A stretch of DNA of 64,000 nucleotides from Oecophyllibacter saccharovorans (GTDB lineage Bacteria > Pseudomonadota > Alphaproteobacteria > Acetobacterales > Acetobacteraceae): contig NZ_CP038143.1 in assembly GCF_006542375.1 (NCBI RefSeq), positions 248,001 through 312,000 on the forward strand, given 5' to 3'. Positions 62,181 to 64,000 of the stretch are shown piece by piece; within the stretch, counting starts at the first letter, position 1; each line of letters opens with the position of its first letter. The notes beneath the pieces are model-generated. The model did no database searches and had not been told where the DNA came from. It was given only the letters and a program-made list of their open reading frames with translations. Both the position numbers and the translations under genes were made by a program.

Positions 62181-64000
62181 TCAGCTGCGCAGGGTTGCGC
62201 CCGTCGCCTTCTCGACCGCCTCGGCCAGGGCCCTGGTCACCGCTTCAAGCTGAGCGTCCGTCAGACTTTCCGTGGCAGGTTGCAAGGTGACTTCCACCCC
62301 CAGAGACCGCATACCTTCCGGCAATCCCGACCCTTCAAAAACGTCGAAAAGGCGCACATTGCTGATCATTCCGCGTTGCGGCAGCGCCCGTTCCGCACCA
62401 CGCACAGCCTTGAGCACATCCTGCGCCTGAACCTGCGGGCCCGCAAGAAAAGCGAAATCCCGCCGGACAGGTTGGAGGGGAGACAGCACAGGCGCCCCCC
62501 GCCCTTTACCTTGACGGGCCTTGGGTCTGGGAAGGACATCCAATGCCAGTTCGAACATGGCGACCGGTCCTACAAAGCCGAATTCCCGCGCCAGGCGTGG
62601 GTGGAGCTCGCCGAAAGTGCCCAGCACCTTCTTAGGCCCCTGCCGCAACTGCCCGGAACGTCCGGGATGATAATAGGCCGGCGCCTCAGCCACAGTGGTA
62701 AGGCCCGCCTGGTTTACCCCCACTGCCAGAAGCGCAGCTGTCAGGTCATCGCGTGCCGCTTCCCACCCGAAGCCGTGCCCCTTCCGCCCTGGTCTGCGCG
62801 CTGTCTGCCCCCCCCGGACACCCGCCAGAACCATCCTGCCCGCATGTTCTCCAAAGGCCGGGCCGAGTTCGAAAAACCCTGCTTCACCTTCCTGGCCCAG
62901 ACCGCGAGCCAGATTTCTTTCCAGCGCCCGCAACAGGGGAATGAGCGGCGTCGGGCGCAGCTGATCCAGATCAGCGGCAATCGGATTGAGCAATCGCTCT
63001 CCTGCAGGAGCGCCACCAAAGCGTTCGGCATCCTGACTGCTGACGAAAGAGAAACCAATCGTCTCCATCAGCCCACGCCCAGCACAGAGACGGCGCAGCA
63101 GATTCAGGCGGCTCTGCTCAGGGCTCAGGGCTGAGGTGGCAACCTGGGTACGCTGGGGCAAGCGCAACGGGGTAACGGCATCAATGCCGCGCAGACGCAG
63201 CACCTCCTCCACAAGATCCGCCTCGGCTTCTGCAGCAGCAACATTTTCCTCGGCGCGCCGGGCGCGGCTCTGGTCCAGCTCAGGCGCCTGGGCCAATATC
63301 CCTGCAGGGCTGGCGATGTCATTACGCCAGGAAGGCACGCCAAAAACAGCCCGGTCCGCCTCACGGGAAAGGAGTTCAAATCCCAGTCCCTGCAGCATGG
63401 TCACCGCTTCATCCGGGCTGACATCCAGGCCGGCCAGATCCTTGAGACGGGCAAAACGCAGGCTGGCCTGACGCTGCCAGCCCGGCTCTGCGCCCGCACT
63501 CACCACTGGCCCTGCTTTCCCCCCGCAAAGCTCCTGAATCAGCGCTGTCGCCGCCTCCAGGCCTTCGCGGACCCGGGCCTGATCCACGCCACGCTCGAAG
63601 CGGTAACGGGCATCGCTCTGCAGACCCAGCCTGCGTCCGGTCAGCGCAACCCGAACCGGGTCGAACAGGGCTGATTCAACGAATACATTCTGCGTGTTCT
63701 CATCCACCGCGCTGCTCTGACCGCCCATGATGCCGGCCAGGGATTGCGGTCCGCTCGCATCACGGATGACGATATCCTGGGTCTGCAAGGCGTAGTCCTG
63801 GCCGTTCAGGGCCTGGAAAGTCTCCCCTTCCTGCCCGTGACCGACGGTCAGCACTGGCCCTGCCAGTCTGTCAGCATCAAAAACGTGCAGGGGGCGTCCC
63901 AAGGCGATCATGAGATAATTGGTCACGTCCACAAGCGCTGATTGCGGCCGCAGCCCCACACTTTCCAGGCGTCGTCTCAGCCAGGCGGGGCTCGGACCGT
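62181..64000 (-). CDS. pheT: Phenylalanyl-tRNA synthetase beta subunit, 5' truncated
   Basis: The frame is open to the window edge, so the N-terminus lies beyond position 64000. What is present: the B3/B4 editing domain (SALVDVTNYLMIALGRPLHVFDADRL, read from ALVDVTNYLM), GIMGGQSSAVDENTQNVF, VDQARVREGLEAATALIQEL, the core, and a C-terminal FDX-ACB domain (LQPVRRDFAFLAGPQVQAQD). A pheS gene is expected upstream. Confidence 0.95.
   Translation of the reverse strand, partial: GPSPAWLRRRLESVGLRPQSALVDVTNYLMIALGRPLHVFDADRLAGPVLTVGHGQEGETFQALNGQDYALQTQDIVIRDASGPQSLAGIMGGQSSAVDENTQNVFVESALFDPVRVALTGRRLGLQSDARYRFERGVDQARVREGLEAATALIQELCGGKAGPVVSAGAEPGWQRQASLRFARLKDLAGLDVSPDEAVTMLQGLGFELLSREADRAVFGVPSWRNDIASPAGILAQAPELDQSRARRAEENVAAAEAEADLVEEVLRLRGIDAVTPLRLPQRTQVATSALSPEQSRLNLLRRLCAGRGLMETIGFSFVSSQDAERFGGAPAGERLLNPIAADLDQLRPTPLIPLLRALERNLARGLGQEGEAGFFELGPAFGEHAGRMVLAGVRGGQTARRPGRKGHGFGWEAARDDLTAALLAVGVNQAGLTTVAEAPAYYHPGRSGQLRQGPKKVLGTFGELHPRLAREFGFVGPVAMFELALDVLPRPKARQGKGRGAPVLSPLQPVRRDFAFLAGPQVQAQDVLKAVRGAERALPQRGMISNVRLFDVFEGSGLPEGMRSLGVEVTLQPATESLTDAQLEAVTRALAEAVEKATGATLRS

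Noticed and set aside
1-64000. CRISPR array, prophage or insertion sequence
   Set aside because: No regular repeat-spacer pattern, transposase or phage structural gene was recognised anywhere in the window.

Overview
The window reads as a chromosomal segment of an alphaproteobacterium. The best guess is an acetic acid bacterium (Acetobacteraceae), because it combines a Hint_2-type protein, the xseB-ispA-dxs-tlyA order, LpxB-based lipid A synthesis, the non-mevalonate pathway and mostly high-GC coding DNA. The family assignment is inference; no rRNA is present to fix it. Genes are densely packed, and four tRNA genes and a likely 6S RNA are present.

The left part (about 1-12 kb) is accessory and is the most interesting region. 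An operon on the minus strand encodes a HlyD-type adaptor, an ABC exporter with a complete N-terminal C39 peptidase, and a glycoamylase-like glycoside hydrolase; a TolC-type outer-membrane channel is divergent from it. About 3 kb beyond TolC lie two tandem genes for small, glycine-rich precursors. Both carry the same 15-residue double-glycine leader (MQELNIFEVEEVSGG), the substrate type of C39 exporters. Together they look like a class II, possibly two-peptide, bacteriocin (microcin) system. Between exporter and precursors sit a Hint (intein-like autoprocessing) protein and a paralogue that consists only of its N-terminal domain. Repeated terminators, matched promoters, a decayed ORF and mosaic base composition mark this locus as recently rearranged. 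No immunity gene was recognised.

From 11.8 to 12.85 kb there is no gene: an AT-rich stretch is followed by a cluster of GANTC sites. tRNA-Arg, tRNA-Pro, gpt and tRNA-Asn follow. From 14 to 28.7 kb the content is mostly housekeeping: rnhA-thrB-ispH, envelope and unknown proteins, two tandem class I aminotransferases, and the ffh-rpsP-rimM-trmD-rplS translation operon, ending at tRNA-Ser. A lower-GC block (28.9-31.3 kb) carries a NepI-like exporter and a divergent LysR regulator and looks acquired.

From 31.3 to 40.3 kb are a DsbA-like protein, a DEAD-box helicase, a nitroreductase, a YmdB-type phosphoesterase, the zapA - 6S RNA - 5-formyl-THF cyclo-ligase cluster, a ThiE-like protein, two lipoproteins (one fasciclin-like, one Gly-Trp-rich) and epmA. 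From 40.5 kb genes run mainly on the plus strand: epmB and efp (which with epmA form the complete EF-P beta-lysylation set visible here), an inositol monophosphatase, a three-gene OmpA/MotA/MotB-like envelope operon, lepA, a divergent glycosyltransferase, a purine permease, a TusA-like protein, xseB-ispA-dxs-tlyA, rlmN, argG, an FKBP lipoprotein and trpS. The window closes with lpxB and a truncated pheT on the minus strand.
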